NCBI GenBank assembly: GCA_018340805.1
Contig: JACMZG010000008.1
Coordinates: 56,667,622 to 56,731,621 of the forward strand
Direction: 5' to 3'
Length of the DNA stretch: 64,000 bases
Origin: Microvelia longipes
Lineage: Eukaryota; Arthropoda; Insecta; Hemiptera; Veliidae
Part shown: piece after piece, positions 1 to 12,087 of the stretch
How the letters are laid out: each line of letters starts with the position of its first letter
How positions within the stretch are numbered: position 1 is the first letter of the stretch
Notes under the pieces: model-generated
What the model was told of the DNA's origin: nothing
The model's input: the letters and a program-made list of their open reading frames with translations, nothing else
The model's database searches: none
Program-made: the position numbers and the translations under genes

Positions 1-151
1 AAGATAAAATTTCGAAATTATTTATTTTTGATGGGATAGATTAACAGGAAAAGATATAGAGTTAACAGGTCGAAAACTATATTAATAATGGATTAACAAA
101 AAAATTAATTAAACTCTGTCAATCTTATCATGTCAATCAATGCTGTCAACA
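1..151 (-). repeat. Partial Copia 3' LTR (copy A)
   Basis: It starts with TGTTGACAGC directly after a purine tract on the minus strand and is cut by the window edge. The second LTR is outside the window, so identity cannot be judged. Confidence 0.55.
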
Positions 152-1090
152 CTCTCCCTCATTGATTGCCTTCGACTGTTCAGTTTTAGTGAGTCCTATC
201 CTCTTGGTCAAATCTTGGTGCCGAACACTTAGCAATGGTTTTGTTAGTATATCTGCAAGCTGATCTGAGTTGGGACTTTGATTACTTTTATATCCCCTTC
301 AGTAACCAGTTCTCTGACAAAGAAATGTCTAATTTTTATATGCTTGGTTCTTTTATGATACTCAGGATTCTGAGCAAGCCTGATAGCAGCTTCATTGTCA
401 ATCTGAAGTTCTGGAAGTTTAACTAGCTCCGTAACTTCTCTTAAAAGTCTTGAAAGACAAATTAATTCCCTTGCTCCTTCACTAGCAGCAACAACTTCTG
501 CTTGAAATTGATACTGATGGTTGCCTCTGACTCGTCCAAGATATGGCGCCTCCAGCGTACAAACATACTACCCCTGTAGTAGATCTACCTGTAGTCGAGT
601 CTCCACCGTGATCTGCATCACTATATGACTCTAGAACTCCAGTTTTATAATTTCTTTTGTAGAATATTCCAAAATTTAGTGTTCCTTTTAAATACCTAAG
701 TATTCTTTTTACTTTAATCCAATCTTCTATTGTTGGATTTTCTAACCTACGAGATGCAACCCCGACGGCATATGAAATATCTGGACGAGTAGCACAAGTT
801 AGATACATAAGCCTTCCGATAGCTTGCCTATAAGGGAAAGGCATATTATTATCATTAACTTCTTGAGCTCTCCCTGATTCGTTACTGTTATTCCCGGTGA
901 TTGGTGTAGAAACCGGTCTACAATTACTCATTTGAAATTGTTCTAAAATCTCTTAGCATATGATGTTTGTCTCACTAAAATTCCATCTTCCCTTTGATCA
1001 ATTTCAAGGCCTAAATAAAAAGTAATTTACTGGTTTTGTTTTAATGCTAAATTCTTTCTTCAATTCTGAAATAAACGGTTGATGCTGGGA
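1..1090 (-). mobile_element. Copia LTR retrotransposon, 3' fragment (copy A), decayed
   Basis: Reading the minus strand, a frame at 931-482 encodes the end of a Copia reverse transcriptase and RNase H: the conserved GRLMYL..TRPDISYAVG block is followed by RYLKGT and the RNase H motif SDADHGGD. The same protein continues in other frames toward 130 ([17 protein letters not shown]), so several frameshifts and stops are present. A polypurine tract (about 152-165) is followed by TGTTGACAGC, which I take as the start of the 3' LTR at 151, running off the left edge. It is close in protein sequence to the Copia at 26481-30704. I see no intact coding capacity, so this is a dead copy. The inner limit near 1090 is where Copia similarity stops and a dispersed repeat begins. 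Confidence 0.85.
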
Positions 1091-1374
1091 TCCGTGGTGC
1101 AGCGGCAATATAGGCAATACATAACTGTATTGCAAAGTTAGTCTACCCAAAAAACCTGCAGGCACACGCAAAATCATAAAAATATTGAAACGTAAGACTT
1201 TTTTCGACGAATTTCCAAAATGTGTTTCTTACATTTTTAGCGAATTTCCTTTGGAAATTCAGCTAATGGGATAGGCGTCATGGCGGAATTTGAACCTCAA
1301 ACCACAACACAAATCCGTTTCAGAGGTCCCTAATGACGAAAAAATACGTTTCGCGAGACTTTATATATATATGT
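1086..1374. repeat. Dispersed repeat with tRNA-promoter-like boxes
   Basis: The stretch from about 1086 to 1190 (gatccgtggtgcagcggcaa, then a CTGCAGGCACACGCAAAATC-like block) recurs, diverged, at about 59808-59900 inside the satellite region. GGTGCAGCGG resembles a Pol III A box. On the minus strand near 1285 GGTTCAAATTCC resembles a B box. This may be a tRNA-derived SINE remnant. No coding sequence is seen. Confidence 0.45.
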
Positions 1375-3345
1375 AAAGTATATATATATATATGTATTTC
1401 TAGACACTTTCTTGTAAACACTCTATCTTTCGAACGGATTAATATTTTTTAACCAAACTTAGTACAAAAATCAACCTTTGGGAGGACACGAACCCTATTA
1501 AAAACCAGGATTTTGTAACGTTGTTAACCCGGTTTGCTGAGTCAAAAAAAATTTCAAAAAATCGGCAAAATTCAGGGTTAATATTTTTTGCCGCGAAAAA
1601 GGTCAATATTTATGTTTTTTGAGACGCTGAATTGAATGAAATCCGTCCAAAGTCGATACGACCACTCTAAATGACATAAAAATCGAAAAAAACCATTGTA
1701 AATTACCAAAAACCAAAATTTAGGTCGATAAAAAATAAATTTCGAGTAGGGTGTCGTTTTCTATGTAATTTTGGGCGCTGAATCGAATGAAAGCGGTCCG
1801 AAGTCGATACGATTACTTTAGGTTACCAAAAAGTCGAGAAACCACAAAAATTATAGAAAACCAAAATTAATCATTGAAAATTAAATTTCGAGTAGGGTGT
1901 CGTTTTCAAAGTTTTTTGGGCCTCTGAGTTGAATGCCAGTGGTCCGGAGTCAATACGACCACTTAAACTCAGGGTACCTGGGTTCACATCCTGGAAGGGT
2001 CGATAATTTTTTATCTTTTTTTTTTACTTAATATAAGTTTACAACTAGAAAATAATTCTGGCGCGGTGGTCCGCATGTCGGGCGAATTTCCTTTGGGTGC
2101 GTGTTTCCGTGCTTTTTACATAGTATAAGTTTACAACTACTAAATAAATAATTCCGGCGCGGTGGTCCGCTGTCGAGCGCATTTAATTTAGAATGCGTGT
2201 TTCCGTGCTAAACAACCCATAGCGTGGTTCCGGTTCATGCTTTAGAACCTAAGCAGTTACTCAATTGTCAAGCACTGCTCTTAACTCATTTTGTCTGTAT
2301 TTTCCAATGGAAATGCGCTAAAACCTTTAAAGATAATTGACTAAGCTTAAAGATAAGTAACTAAGCTTTAAACTAGTGCAAATAATAGTGCGTACTTCTA
2401 ATTTTAGAGGCATAGTTTAAGTACAACAACTGGATGATTATGCGCATTTCCTTTGGAAAATACAGACAAAATGAGTTACGAGCAGTGCTTGACAATTGAG
2501 TAACTGCTTAGGTTCTAGCATGAACCGGAACCACGCTATGGGTTGTTTAGCACGGAAACACGCATTCTAAATGAAATTCGCCCGACAGCGGACCACCGCG
2601 CCGGAATTATTTATTTAGTAGTTGTAAACTTATATAATGTAAAAGGCACGGAAACACGCATCCAAAGGAAATTCGCCCGACATGCGGACCACCGCGACAG
2701 AATTATTTTCTAGTTGTAAACTTATATTAGGTAAAAAAACGGTAAAAAAATATTGTCCCTACTAGGATTTGAACCCAGGTACTCTGGGTTTGAGTGCTCG
2801 CATCCAAAGGAAATTCGCCCGACATGCGGATCACCGCGCCAGAGTTATTTTCTAGTTGTAAACTTATATTAAGTAAAAAAACGATAAAAAATTATCGACC
2901 CTTCAGGATGTGAACCCAGGTACCTAGAGTTTGAGTGGTCGTATTGACTCCTGACCACTGGCATTCAACTCAGAGGCCCAAAAAACATTGAAAACGACAC
3001 CCTACTCGAAATTTAATTTCAAGTAATTTTGGTTTTCTATAATTTTTGTGGTTTTTTCGACTTTTTGGTAACTTAGAGTGTTCGTATCGACTTCGGACCG
3101 GTTTTATTCGATTTAGCGTCTCAAAAAACATAAATATTGACCTTTTTCACGGCAAAAAATATTAACCCTGAATTTTGCCGATTTTTTTGAGATTTCGCTG
3201 ACTCAGCAAACCGGGTTATTGACGTCACAAAAACCTGGTTTTCAATAGGGTTCGTGTCTTCCCAAAGGTTAATTTATGTACCAAGTTTGGTTAACAAATA
3301 TTAATCCGTTCGAAACATAGAGTGTTTACAAGAAAGTGTCTAGAA
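1375..3345. repeat. Very long inverted repeat (foldback element), ~0.9-kb arms
   Basis: The sequence from 1399 (ctagacactttcttgtaaac) to about 2326 reappears as its reverse complement from about 2440 to 3345 (gtttacaagaaagtgtctag). The arms are imperfect, differing by scattered substitutions, indels and duplicated blocks. They enclose a loop of about 110 bp (2327-2439). Both outer ends run into AT microsatellite. Each arm carries copies of a ~60-bp GC-richer block and a box-B-like GGTTCANATCC. No transposase or other reading frame is visible. It fits the foldback class of long-TIR non-autonomous DNA elements; an inverted duplication of a local segment is the alternative. Confidence 0.8.
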
Positions 3346-3349
3346 ATAC

Positions 3350-3444
<95 letters not shown>

Positions 3445-3503
3445 CACGGAAAGACGCATCCAAAGGAAATTTGCCCGACATGCGGACCACCGCGCCAGAA
3501 TTT
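2056..3503. repeat. Family of ~60-bp blocks (ggcgcggtggtccgc core)
   Basis: Blocks containing GGCGCGGTGGTCCGC, then GGGCGAATTTCCTTTGG and GTGTTTCCGTGC, occur in forward orientation near 2056-2117 and 2150-2207. They occur in reverse near 2549-2608, 2643-2702, 2797-2850 and 3441-3503. The last lies outside the foldback, between a (TA)n tract and the LINE, so the block is not only a by-product of the inverted duplication. Confidence 0.7.
3346..3440. repeat. (TACA)n/(TA)n microsatellite
   Basis: A short TACA run passes into an almost pure TA tract. The frames across it encode only Tyr-Ile repeats and are not genes. Confidence 0.9.
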
Positions 3504-3504
3504 T

Positions 3505-5571
3505 TTATGCTTATAGGGGAATCTAACACATATATCATGAAGAGATAAGGGGCTATTGAACTGCCTTGGGGTACTCCTTTAGTCACTTGAGATGTCATTT
3601 CCCTGAAAGACTTGCTGATAACGGTTTGTAAAATAATTGGTAAACCATTCCAGGGCCGTTGAGGTTAATCCTATATATTTTAATTTAGCCAAAAGGAGGT
3701 CAAAATCGATTAGGTCAAAGGCCTTTGTATAATCAAGCAAAGCTAAAATAGTTGCCTCACCTCTGTCTATTCCATGACAAATTTCATCAATGATTTTCAG
3801 TAGAGCAGTACAAGTACTAAAGTTTTGGCGAAAGCCTGATTGAATTCTTGGGAGTATAGAATTTGATCTAAGGTGTTTCATCAGTTGTGAGGCTACTATT
3901 TTTTCTGTCAACTTGGTTAGTACAGGTATACTGATTGGTCTGGTATCGCTTATATTTTCAACATTGGCTGTTTTAGCTATTGGCTTTACAAGAGCAATCT
4001 TCCAAATATCAGGCACTACCCCTTCTAGAAGGGAGGAGTTGATAATGTGTAAAATTAAACCTGGTTTGGCACTCATAATGTAAGAAAGCATCGTTACCGA
4101 TATACAATCAGCACCCACTGCCTCTGACTTGATTGTATTGAGATATTTTATAACTTCACTCTCTTCCACTAGTAAGAAATCCTGCAAGTAGCCAGCTGGT
4201 AGGTCTGTAACATTTGATTTGAATTGATTCAGCAAAGTTTTATCAATGTTTTGATTTTGGATAGTATGAGTATAAAATTTATTCAGGATCTCACTTGAAA
4301 ATAAGCCTGGTTGGAGTTCCATTTTATTTTTTTTATTGACACCAAGATGGCGTAGAGCTTTCCAGAATTTTTTTGAATCTTGTTTGAAATTTTTCTGAGC
4401 CCATTCAAAATATGCGGTTTTTTCTTGTTTTAGTACTTTTCCGGTAAACTTTTTTAAATCAAGATAGTAATATTTCCTTGAATCACATTTGTTTTTAATC
4501 CATTTCCGGTGGGTTTTATCTCTAAGCTTCATGATTTTTCTTGTAATTGGGGTAATATAAGTGGGAGCTGATTTTTTCTTAGCAGAGTATGTTTTGTAGG
4601 GTGCATAGATATTAAAAGCTTCATTTATTTTGTTATTACAAATTTCAACCTTCTACCTTCTTGTTGATATCCTTTACTTTATACATGATATTCCAGTCTA
4701 TTTGGTGAATATACTCTGTAAAAATTTTTAAATTAAAATTATTGAAATCACGTCGTGTTATTGAGTCAGGTGAGTGCTGCGGTACATCTATTTCTATATT
4801 ACAGATTACTGCAGAGTGGTCTGATATATTCATTACATCTGTAGTATGAGATTTTGTTGTAATGCTCTTTTCCCTCCCGGGGGACTGATATTATATCTAT
4901 AAGGCTGTGAGAAGTTGGTGTTATTCTTGTTGGCTCTGTTACAATTTGACAAAGGTTGAATTGATCAAAACTAACTTACTTTCACAGTCATCTACTAAAT
5001 AGTTTACGTTGAGGTCACCCAGAATTATAGGATTATTTAAATGAATTAATTCAGATAGAGAGTCTTCAAGGTCTACCAAAGTGCCATAAGGTACATTTAG
5101 TGGACGGTAAACTACTCCAATTATTAGTTTCATCTTTTTATATTTTGCTTCCACATACAGCTGTTCAACGTGAATATTAGTGTCTAATTTCAACTGTCTA
5201 CACTGAAAATATTTTTTGATATACAGGCAACAGCCTCCACCTCTGTTTTCTTTATCTAGCCTAAAAAGATTGTATCCAACTATTGTAATTAGATCTGAAG
5301 AAAAATTATTGTTAAGCCATGTTTCTGTAACAGCCATAAAATCGAAGTCTTCCGCCAGTACAAAATCGGAAAATGATTTAAATGAGTTTACTATATAGAT
5401 CTAGTGTTTAGTAGGCCTACTTTTAGTTTTTTGTTTGAGTTTGTTTTTCTTAACCGAGTCGCTATTAGTTTTTTTGCCGGGTAGTAGGCTCTCTTTGGCA
5501 TTTGTAGCTATTTCCAAAACATCCAGCGGGGTATGTTCGAAAAGTTCGCCTATATCTTCGACGATATTCAT
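3505..5571 (-). pseudogene. Non-LTR retrotransposon (CR1/Jockey-like) endonuclease and partial RT
   Basis: On the minus strand a small frame at 5571-5401 (56 residues, Lys-rich end) precedes an apurinic endonuclease split over two frames: 5337-4939 contains ETWL and the GDLN motif, and 4833-4645 contains the SDHSAV active-site motif. The reverse transcriptase follows at 4532-3579 with the DTRPIS, QSGFR and LDYTKAFD motifs. A frameshift then leads into GVPQGSSIAPYLF near 3600-3540. The element stops at about 3505, before the YADD box, where the ~60-bp repeat block takes over. It therefore lacks the RT catalytic Asp pair and its 3' end, and is inactive. Clade assignment from motifs alone is uncertain. 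Confidence 0.85.
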
Positions 5572-6716
5572 TACAAAACGCTATAGAATCGCTATAGAAT
5601 ATATTAACTTTTAAACTGTATTAAATACGGGATCGTATGATAAAAGTAGTAAATGACTTGACTAAAAAAGATGAGATATTAAACCCAAGACAAAAAGTGT
5701 TGCCTTTAATATAATTAATAAAATTTAATTCTAATTAAAGGTTTACATTACCAATTGTTTAATTTTAATTGGTTAAATAATGTAATTATTCATTATATAA
5801 ATTATTAAATAAATTCAATAGGCTTTTTATTATTAACTAATCATGCTTACAAAAATTATCTAATAACTTTCTTTACCAGCATAGGTAGGGGCGGCTGAGA
5901 AATGCTACTTTCCGCCCTAGGCTGGTAAACTGCAGTCATTCATGAAAAATTACCAGCCGATCTGGGAAACGCTACTTTCTCGCCTAGAATTAGTGCAGTA
6001 ATGTTTCATTTTCCTGCCGTGAGCAGATAAAAATATTTTATTAAAATTAATTTTCTTTAAATGATATATTAAATTATTTTAGAGTAACAATATTATTTAA
6101 ATAAAGTTAATTTATTTTTTTAAACAACCCCAAATCGAGTTCAGATTAAATAGACGCATTTTATAATTTTTTTTCTCCGCATAAACTTATTTCATTTTTT
6201 AAATATAAAAAATTTTATAGTAAAAATATATATTATTTCAATAATGTTGATTTAGTTAAACTATTTCATTTTTGTAATAAGAATTTAATAAAATTATAAT
6301 TTAGAAAAAAAGTGTTTTTATTTAACTTACCTTATAAAAAGAATCCTATAATATCCTATGATATTGAAGTTCCGAACTGGATAGATGTAGAGAAGGGAAA
6401 AAGTATCCTTATTAAAAGAATACGAAATTATCATTTTATTATTATAATGTAATAATAATATAATTTCCCCAAGACGATTTTAATCTTTACCACATTTATA
6501 ACTCAGTTTCCTGCTTAACGCACTCACGCATGCAATAGGTCTTATGAGAACTTTTGCATAAGTTGGTTTTAAGGAAATCACTTGTGTTGAGCTACTCCGT
6601 ATATATCACTTTTAGAATAAAATAAATCCTGGATTCTATACTACAAATACTAGTATTAAGCAATGACACTTTTCAGGATAGATTCTGTATTTCAAAATTT
6701 GCATTGCGTTTTAGAT
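5572..6716. other. AT-rich stretch without recognised genes
   Basis: Intergenic-looking DNA. Two blocks near 5880-5935 and 5950-6010 share a sequence around gctactttc..gccta, suggesting a short local duplication. Nothing else is recognised. Confidence 0.5.
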
Positions 6717-7225
6717 GATCCAACCTCTCATTGTCTAAACTCGCGTTATACATTTCAAGGAAACGCAGGTCAGGGTCTTTCCTAATACATGTGTTATGCA
6801 TTTCAAGGAAACGCAGGTCTGGGCCTTTGTGTTATGCAATTCAAGGACTTTTTATTTTTCAAATCACTGCTTAGCAGGCCCCGCCATTATACCCTACTGA
6901 AATGTGTTCGTGAAAGGCAATACTTATCCATAACTAGAGTGTTGGTGCAAAATTATAGAACTAGACTTTTGGAACCGGGAAAAATAAAATTTAAATTGTC
7001 AGAGCCCAGATCTTATATTGAGGAACTTTGTAATGGAACCCTTGATCCTACTCATTAAGGGTTTGTGTATTCGACTGCTGACAACCACCAACCATAGACA
7101 AGGGAAACCCTCGCCCCCTAAGAGATTAGCCTGGCTATGGGCCTGCAGGTGTCACACGATCAGCGGCTAGGTTCCGCCCTCCGACAGCTTAAAGGGCAAG
7201 AGGCTGGTTTATTAGCATCTTGTTA
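6717..7225 (+). other. Short tandem repeat and an unrecognised open frame
   Basis: A ~50-bp sequence (catttcaaggaaacgcaggtc) is repeated about three times between 6740 and 6850. An open frame from 6789 to 7058 (89 residues, basic, no known motif) follows from it. I do not recognise the product and it may be chance. The stretch 7080-7225 is GC-richer and has no assignment; it abuts the LTR that starts at 7226. Confidence 0.3.
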
Positions 7226-8197
7226 ATTATAACAGGGGCATTAGTTAAGCTTGCTATTAAGTTTGTTATTGAGTTTGAACACAACATATTTGAAGGATGA
7301 GATCATTCTGAGTTGGGATGAGATCATCTTGAGTTGGGACAATCTCAGGGTCGAGATAACATCGGCAGATGTTTTTAATTAACATGTTCTTTTAACCTTG
7401 AAAGCCTGTAAATGAATGCGTTGTTATGTCAGTGTGAATGAGTGTGAGTGAAACCCGTGAATTTAACATGTCTAAATAGATTATGCTTCTATGAGATAAC
7501 ATCGGCAGATGTTTTTAATTAACATGTTCTTTTAGCCTTGAAAGCCTGTAAATGAATGCGTTGTTATGTCAGTGTGAATGAGTGTGAGTGAAACCCGTGA
7601 ATTTAACATGTCCAATTAGATTATGTTTCAATGAGCACACGTGCCGATATGATTGGTCTTCTGGAAGGGGTTACCACCCTTGGCTATTTAAGCTAGCTCT
7701 GGAGACCAATCGAGAGAGTCGTCAAGAGTAATCGAGAAGAGTAATCGAGAGACGTAAAGAGTTCAGTTCAGGAGAGTCGTCGGAGAGTAATCAAAAGAGA
7801 GTTGTCAAGAAGTGATAGAAGAGTTAATAGAATAGTAAGATGCTCCTCACATTTATCGTCGCAGCGACCTGTAAGTAATTCTTTGTCTTGTAGTAGAGTT
7901 TACCGTTTGTATGTGCATAGTAGTATTGAGTAACTTAGGAAACTGACTGATCTTACCTAGACCTGTTAAGCATACCTACTATTATAAAATTTATTAATAC
8001 AACGTATAATATATATGTCAGCTTACATTCATCAATAAACGTATTAACTCTGAATGCTACTTATGTTTTTCTGATTAACACCCTGATATCTTTCAGACTT
8101 AATTAGGCCAGGATTCCTAGTCAAAGGAATCCCCTTTTTCTGTGGGGTTCCGGACTGGCCATCCGGTGTGAGTTCACCCAAAAGCCCCACGGTTAAA
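7226..8197 (+). repeat. 5' LTR of the errantivirus-like element
   Basis: It matches the LTR at 13595-14561 almost throughout, differing mainly by small indels. Inside it a ~141-bp unit beginning gagataacatcggcagatg occurs twice (about 7351-7493 and 7494-7633). A TATA-like CTATTTAAGC lies near 7683, followed by gagtaatcgaga repeats. AATAAA near 8034 may be the polyadenylation signal. The 3' limit is set by the primer-binding site at 8199. Confidence 0.85.
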
Positions 8198-8198
8198 G

Positions 8199-8215
8199 TG
8201 GCGCAGTCGGTAGGA
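8199..8215 (+). other. Primer-binding site, tRNA-Ser type
   Basis: TGGCGCAGTCGGTAGGA is complementary to CCA plus the 3' 14 nt expected of an insect tRNA-Ser. It lies one base after the 5' LTR. tRNA-Ser priming is known among gypsy-group elements of the 17.6/297 type. Confidence 0.8.
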
Positions 8216-8303
8216 CCTTAAATTGAAATTTGGGTGATATAGTAGATAGTAAACATGAAGTCTGAAAATATTAAGTAGAAATTAGAAAAATAACTGACCA
8301 GAC

Positions 8304-8609
8304 ATGAAGATAACTTTAGCCCTAATTTTTATCATAGTTCAAAATGAACTCGACGCTAAACTTACGGAGATTAAAAATGAAAAACATTGGATACCTCAAA
8401 TAGTTTCGCAGGTAAATGAAATAAACGAGAAATTTATCTCGGTTGATGCAACAATGCGACATCGGTCCGAAAAGTTTAAAAGGAAAAATCTAAGGATACA
8501 AAGTGACAATGCGGAAACAGTCGGTCAATTTAAAGTGCAAAAAGACGTTTTAGAATATTCGTCCACAAATCCTCATTCACTTTTAAGAGGATTGGGGGAC
8601 ACACTCTAA
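8304..8609 (+). CDS. Unassigned open frame in the gag position
   Basis: This 101-residue frame starts about 90 bp after the primer-binding site. It has a hydrophobic start (residues 4-13) followed by a charged, coiled-coil-like stretch (NELDAKLTEIKNE...VNEINEKF). No gag zinc knuckle or other motif is present. Its position suggests a gag remnant, but nothing in the sequence proves it. Confidence 0.3.
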   Translation: MKITLALIFIIVQNELDAKLTEIKNEKHWIPQIVSQVNEINEKFISVDATMRHRSEKFKRKNLRIQSDNAETVGQFKVQKDVLEYSSTNPHSLLRGLGDTL

Positions 8610-9151
8610 GGCCGGTGTTTAAATGTGACCTGTCCTTCAGGGGGAAAAATATATAAGGTCAGGCATCACTATTAGATGAGGCAGTTAAATCATTAAAAAC
8701 AAATATATGTATATATAATTCCAATATAATATATCACCATTCGATGTTGCTACTTTTGAATGTATGTTTTGGGAAACAGATAAAACCCGGATGAGACAGT
8801 GGTTTCAAAAGGAAATAAACAAATTTAAAGCTCAGTAAAAGTTAATCCTTACACCCACAAAAAGAATTTTCTTTAATAAATTAGAAGTAGGAATATAATT
8901 TAATGTTGATTTGAATTTAATTGCGTATCAGTTTACCTCTTAGTTCACGTTTGATTAATATAAATGTATTTCAATGATGATAATAAGTAAAAAATAAAAT
9001 TAATTAGCTAAGGCTCGCAATGAATGTATTTCACTCATAGAGGCTAATACTGTTGTACCGTCCCTATTAGTATTATGTCTTTGATATCACTGAAGGCTAA
9101 CGGCAGGGCTGAAAGATAAGATACTTGAAACAATAAGTATTTGGACTTATA

Positions 9152-10260
9152 CAGGTACGATTGGTTTGAGGTAAAGAAGAGGAATAAATGTTCCTAAACC
9201 AAACAATGGCAGACCTGTTATTGCTAGGGTCACAGTCTAAGGGAAGTATGACTGCGATTTCTAGGACATTAATTTAATCACTTCCTTAATTAAACAATAA
9301 TTAAGTATTAAGTGGTTGTAATTAATGAATCTTATAAGCTAGAGAGGGGAGTATATAAAAATATATATCTGAATAACCCTCTCGGCTGGCAAGAGTAGAA
9401 ACTCCCGATACAGTGGAGGGGAGGATATACTGGAAGATAAAGAAGAATCAAAAAGTATCGCCCGTTTTTATATATATATGTCTTGAAAGATAGACATTGT
9501 CTTCGGAAGTTATGAATCAGGTACGATTGGTTTGAGGTATAAGGAGAGGAATAAATATTCCTAAACCCAAACAATGGCAGACCTGTTATTGCCTGGGGTC
9601 ACAGTATAAGATAGATTATGACTGTGATTTCTAGGACATTAAATTAATCACTTAATTAATAATTAAGTATTATTAAGTGTATATATGTCTTGAGAGATAG
9701 ACATTGTCTTCGGAAGTTATGAATCAGGTACGATTGGTTTGAGGTATAAACAGAGGAATAAATATTCCTAAACCCAAACAATGGCAGACCTGTTATTGCC
9801 TAGGGACAAATCACAGTCTAAGGTGGATTATGACTGCGATTTCTAGGACGTTCAATTAATCAATAATTAAGTATTAAGGGTTTGTAATTAATGAATTCTA
9901 TAAGCTAGAGAGGGGAGTATATAAAAGTATATATATCTGAACAACGCTCTCGGCTGGCAAGAGTAGGAACTCCCGATACAGTGGAGGGGAGGACCCGTTT
10001 TTATATATATATGTCTTGAAAGATAGACTTTGTCTTCGGAAGTTTTGCAGGTACGATTGGTTTGAGGTATAAGCAGGGGAATAAATATTCCTAAACCCAA
10101 ACAATGGCAGACCTGTTATTGACTGGGGTCACAGTATAGATAGATTATGACTGCGATTTCTAGGACGATAAATTAATCACTTAATTAGTTAATCAATAAT
10201 TAAGTATTATTAGGTGTATATATGTCTTGAAAGATAGACATTGTATTCCGAATTTTTGCA
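9152..10260. repeat. Four-copy tandem repeat inside the LTR element
   Basis: A unit beginning caggtacgattggtttgagg, about 160 bp long, starts at about 9152, 9518, 9725 and 10048. Between copies lies a second block that is either long (about 9318-9515 and 9881-10045, containing tctcggctggcaagagta) or reduced to a short piece with gtcttgaaagatagac. The pattern is a higher-order repeat with two alternating block types. No conserved reading frame runs through it. Confidence 0.8.
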
Positions 10261-11689
10261 TTACCGACTTTGAGTGTCGATGCCACAATTTAGATGTTAA
10301 TTTAGTAGATCGGTAATTAATAGGAAGAAAGCGACTTAGTAGTAAATAAATTAAGTCGGCAAAATGCCGTGGTGGAAAGCATAATTGCCCCAGGCCAGCA
10401 GACTAATGTCTGCCTAAACTAATGTTTAGCCTTCGTGAAATAATAAATCACCCAGTGAATAATACTGGACGTTGATAGAGGAAAGCCTAGTGGCCAATGC
10501 CAGGTGAATGACAGAAAAGGAGGAAATTTATATAAGGAGGAATAAAAACGCTACATCGAGACCTAAATTAATAGGAACATAAATTTCACGATGTAGGTAC
10601 AAGTAAAAATTAATCACTGAAGAAATGCATTGCGGTTAAATAATAAGGGACATACCCAAACATTTGGCGGTGGGGAAAATATTTAAGCTTGTTTTAAATA
10701 TAATTAAAGCTCGTTTTATAAATTAATTATAATAGTAGAAAAGATTATTCAGTTATTATTAATTAATTAATAATTTATAATCGAGTAATGCCGGGAAGCC
10801 TAAGAGAGAGTAAATTACATAAAACGTATAAATAAGTTCAAAGACAACTCCGCCTACATTAATGATACGTTAAGGACGGGTAAAATAAATTATTTTGAAA
10901 CATTGTGGCCTGGGTATAAAGTGGCATAATGATAAATATGTATAGTACAAGCACTTCGAAGGAATCGGTCAGGGGAACATCCAGACCTTCTCCAGTGGTG
11001 TAAATAATTATATAATTAAAATGAAAATTATGAAAATCGAACATGTAAACTCATAATTGCAATGTTAATCTATTAAATTGCGCGGTATGAGCCGATATAA
11101 ATTCGAATCGACTTTTGTAGAAGTAACACATAAAGTTTAATATCTGTTTAATATATGTTAACAGGATATATTTATATAAAAGAATAAACTTAGATAGATA
11201 ATATTGGGACACTACGTATGCATTGGGGTTAATATTGGGTTAAGTAACTGTAAATACATGATGTAATTTTAGATGAGTAATGGTAATTATACTGATTTAG
11301 GAAAATAATTTAAGCAACTGCTCACCTCTTTAGCGAGCAGATAAGAACAGATTTTATAGAACATTATAGAATTTAAAAACATAACCTACTACAAAAGAAA
11401 TGAATTACCTTCTCGAATTTCTACATTAAATCAAAGGAGATGAAGAGCTCCAAAAATAGGTTCATCGAGCCTTTCGATGTACAGACGTATTGATAAACAC
11501 GACGACGACACTTAGCCGAACGACTTAATCGAACTAAGGTCGTAATAAATAGAAAAGACCTCACCCCTCCCTATAATGCTATGTCTCTATCTCTAGACAG
11601 AATGAGAAACTTGATTCAATGAGGTGATTTATCTAGTCAATGAAAATAAGTCGTGTTCAACAGAGCATAATTAATGAGTAGATAACAAA
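10261..11689. other. Internal region of the LTR element, no recognisable coding
   Basis: Normally gag-pol would occupy this position. I see only short frames broken by stops and no RT, protease or integrase motif on either strand. Confidence 0.5.
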
Positions 11690-11758
11690 TCCCGTGTGTA
11701 AATAGACGGGGATACACTAGCCTCTAGCCTAGAGACCTGTGTTCGATTCCCGGCGGGA
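11690..11758 (+). pseudogene. tRNA-like sequence, closest to tRNA-Glu
   Basis: Over 69 nt the ends TCCCG and CGGGA pair as an acceptor stem, TGTA/TACA can form the D stem, and GTTCGATTCCC is a good T-loop/B box. The order and spacing follow eukaryotic tRNA-Glu. The anticodon arm is irregular: CTC is present, but U33 and the stem are not clean. I regard it as a degenerate tRNA or a SINE head rather than a working tRNA. Confidence 0.4.
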
Positions 11759-12087
11759 GAGCCCTTACGAAAAAAGTTTTGTAAATAACAATATTATATG
11801 GCGACTGTAATATTTTAATATACGAGGGTAAATATTAATATTCAGTATCGCACCAGTATGAACTAAACTTGGTGGGTACTTATAAAATTAATGTAGCGCC
11901 TTAAGACATAACCTTCTAGTTCATCATGCACTCCCTGTCTCGAAAAGAGGAAATGAAAATATGACAATAAAAACACAAGAAATATGACCATTACTCACTT
12001 GCTAGAAAAGACAGTTTATACGACTAAAGACTATGAGAGACTGGTTACTACATTTTTACTGACTTTAACATTAAGACTAACAGAGAC

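Noticed and set aside
9332..10104. Minus-strand frames repeated through the tandem array
   Set aside because: They recur only because the repeat recurs and are not conserved between copies.
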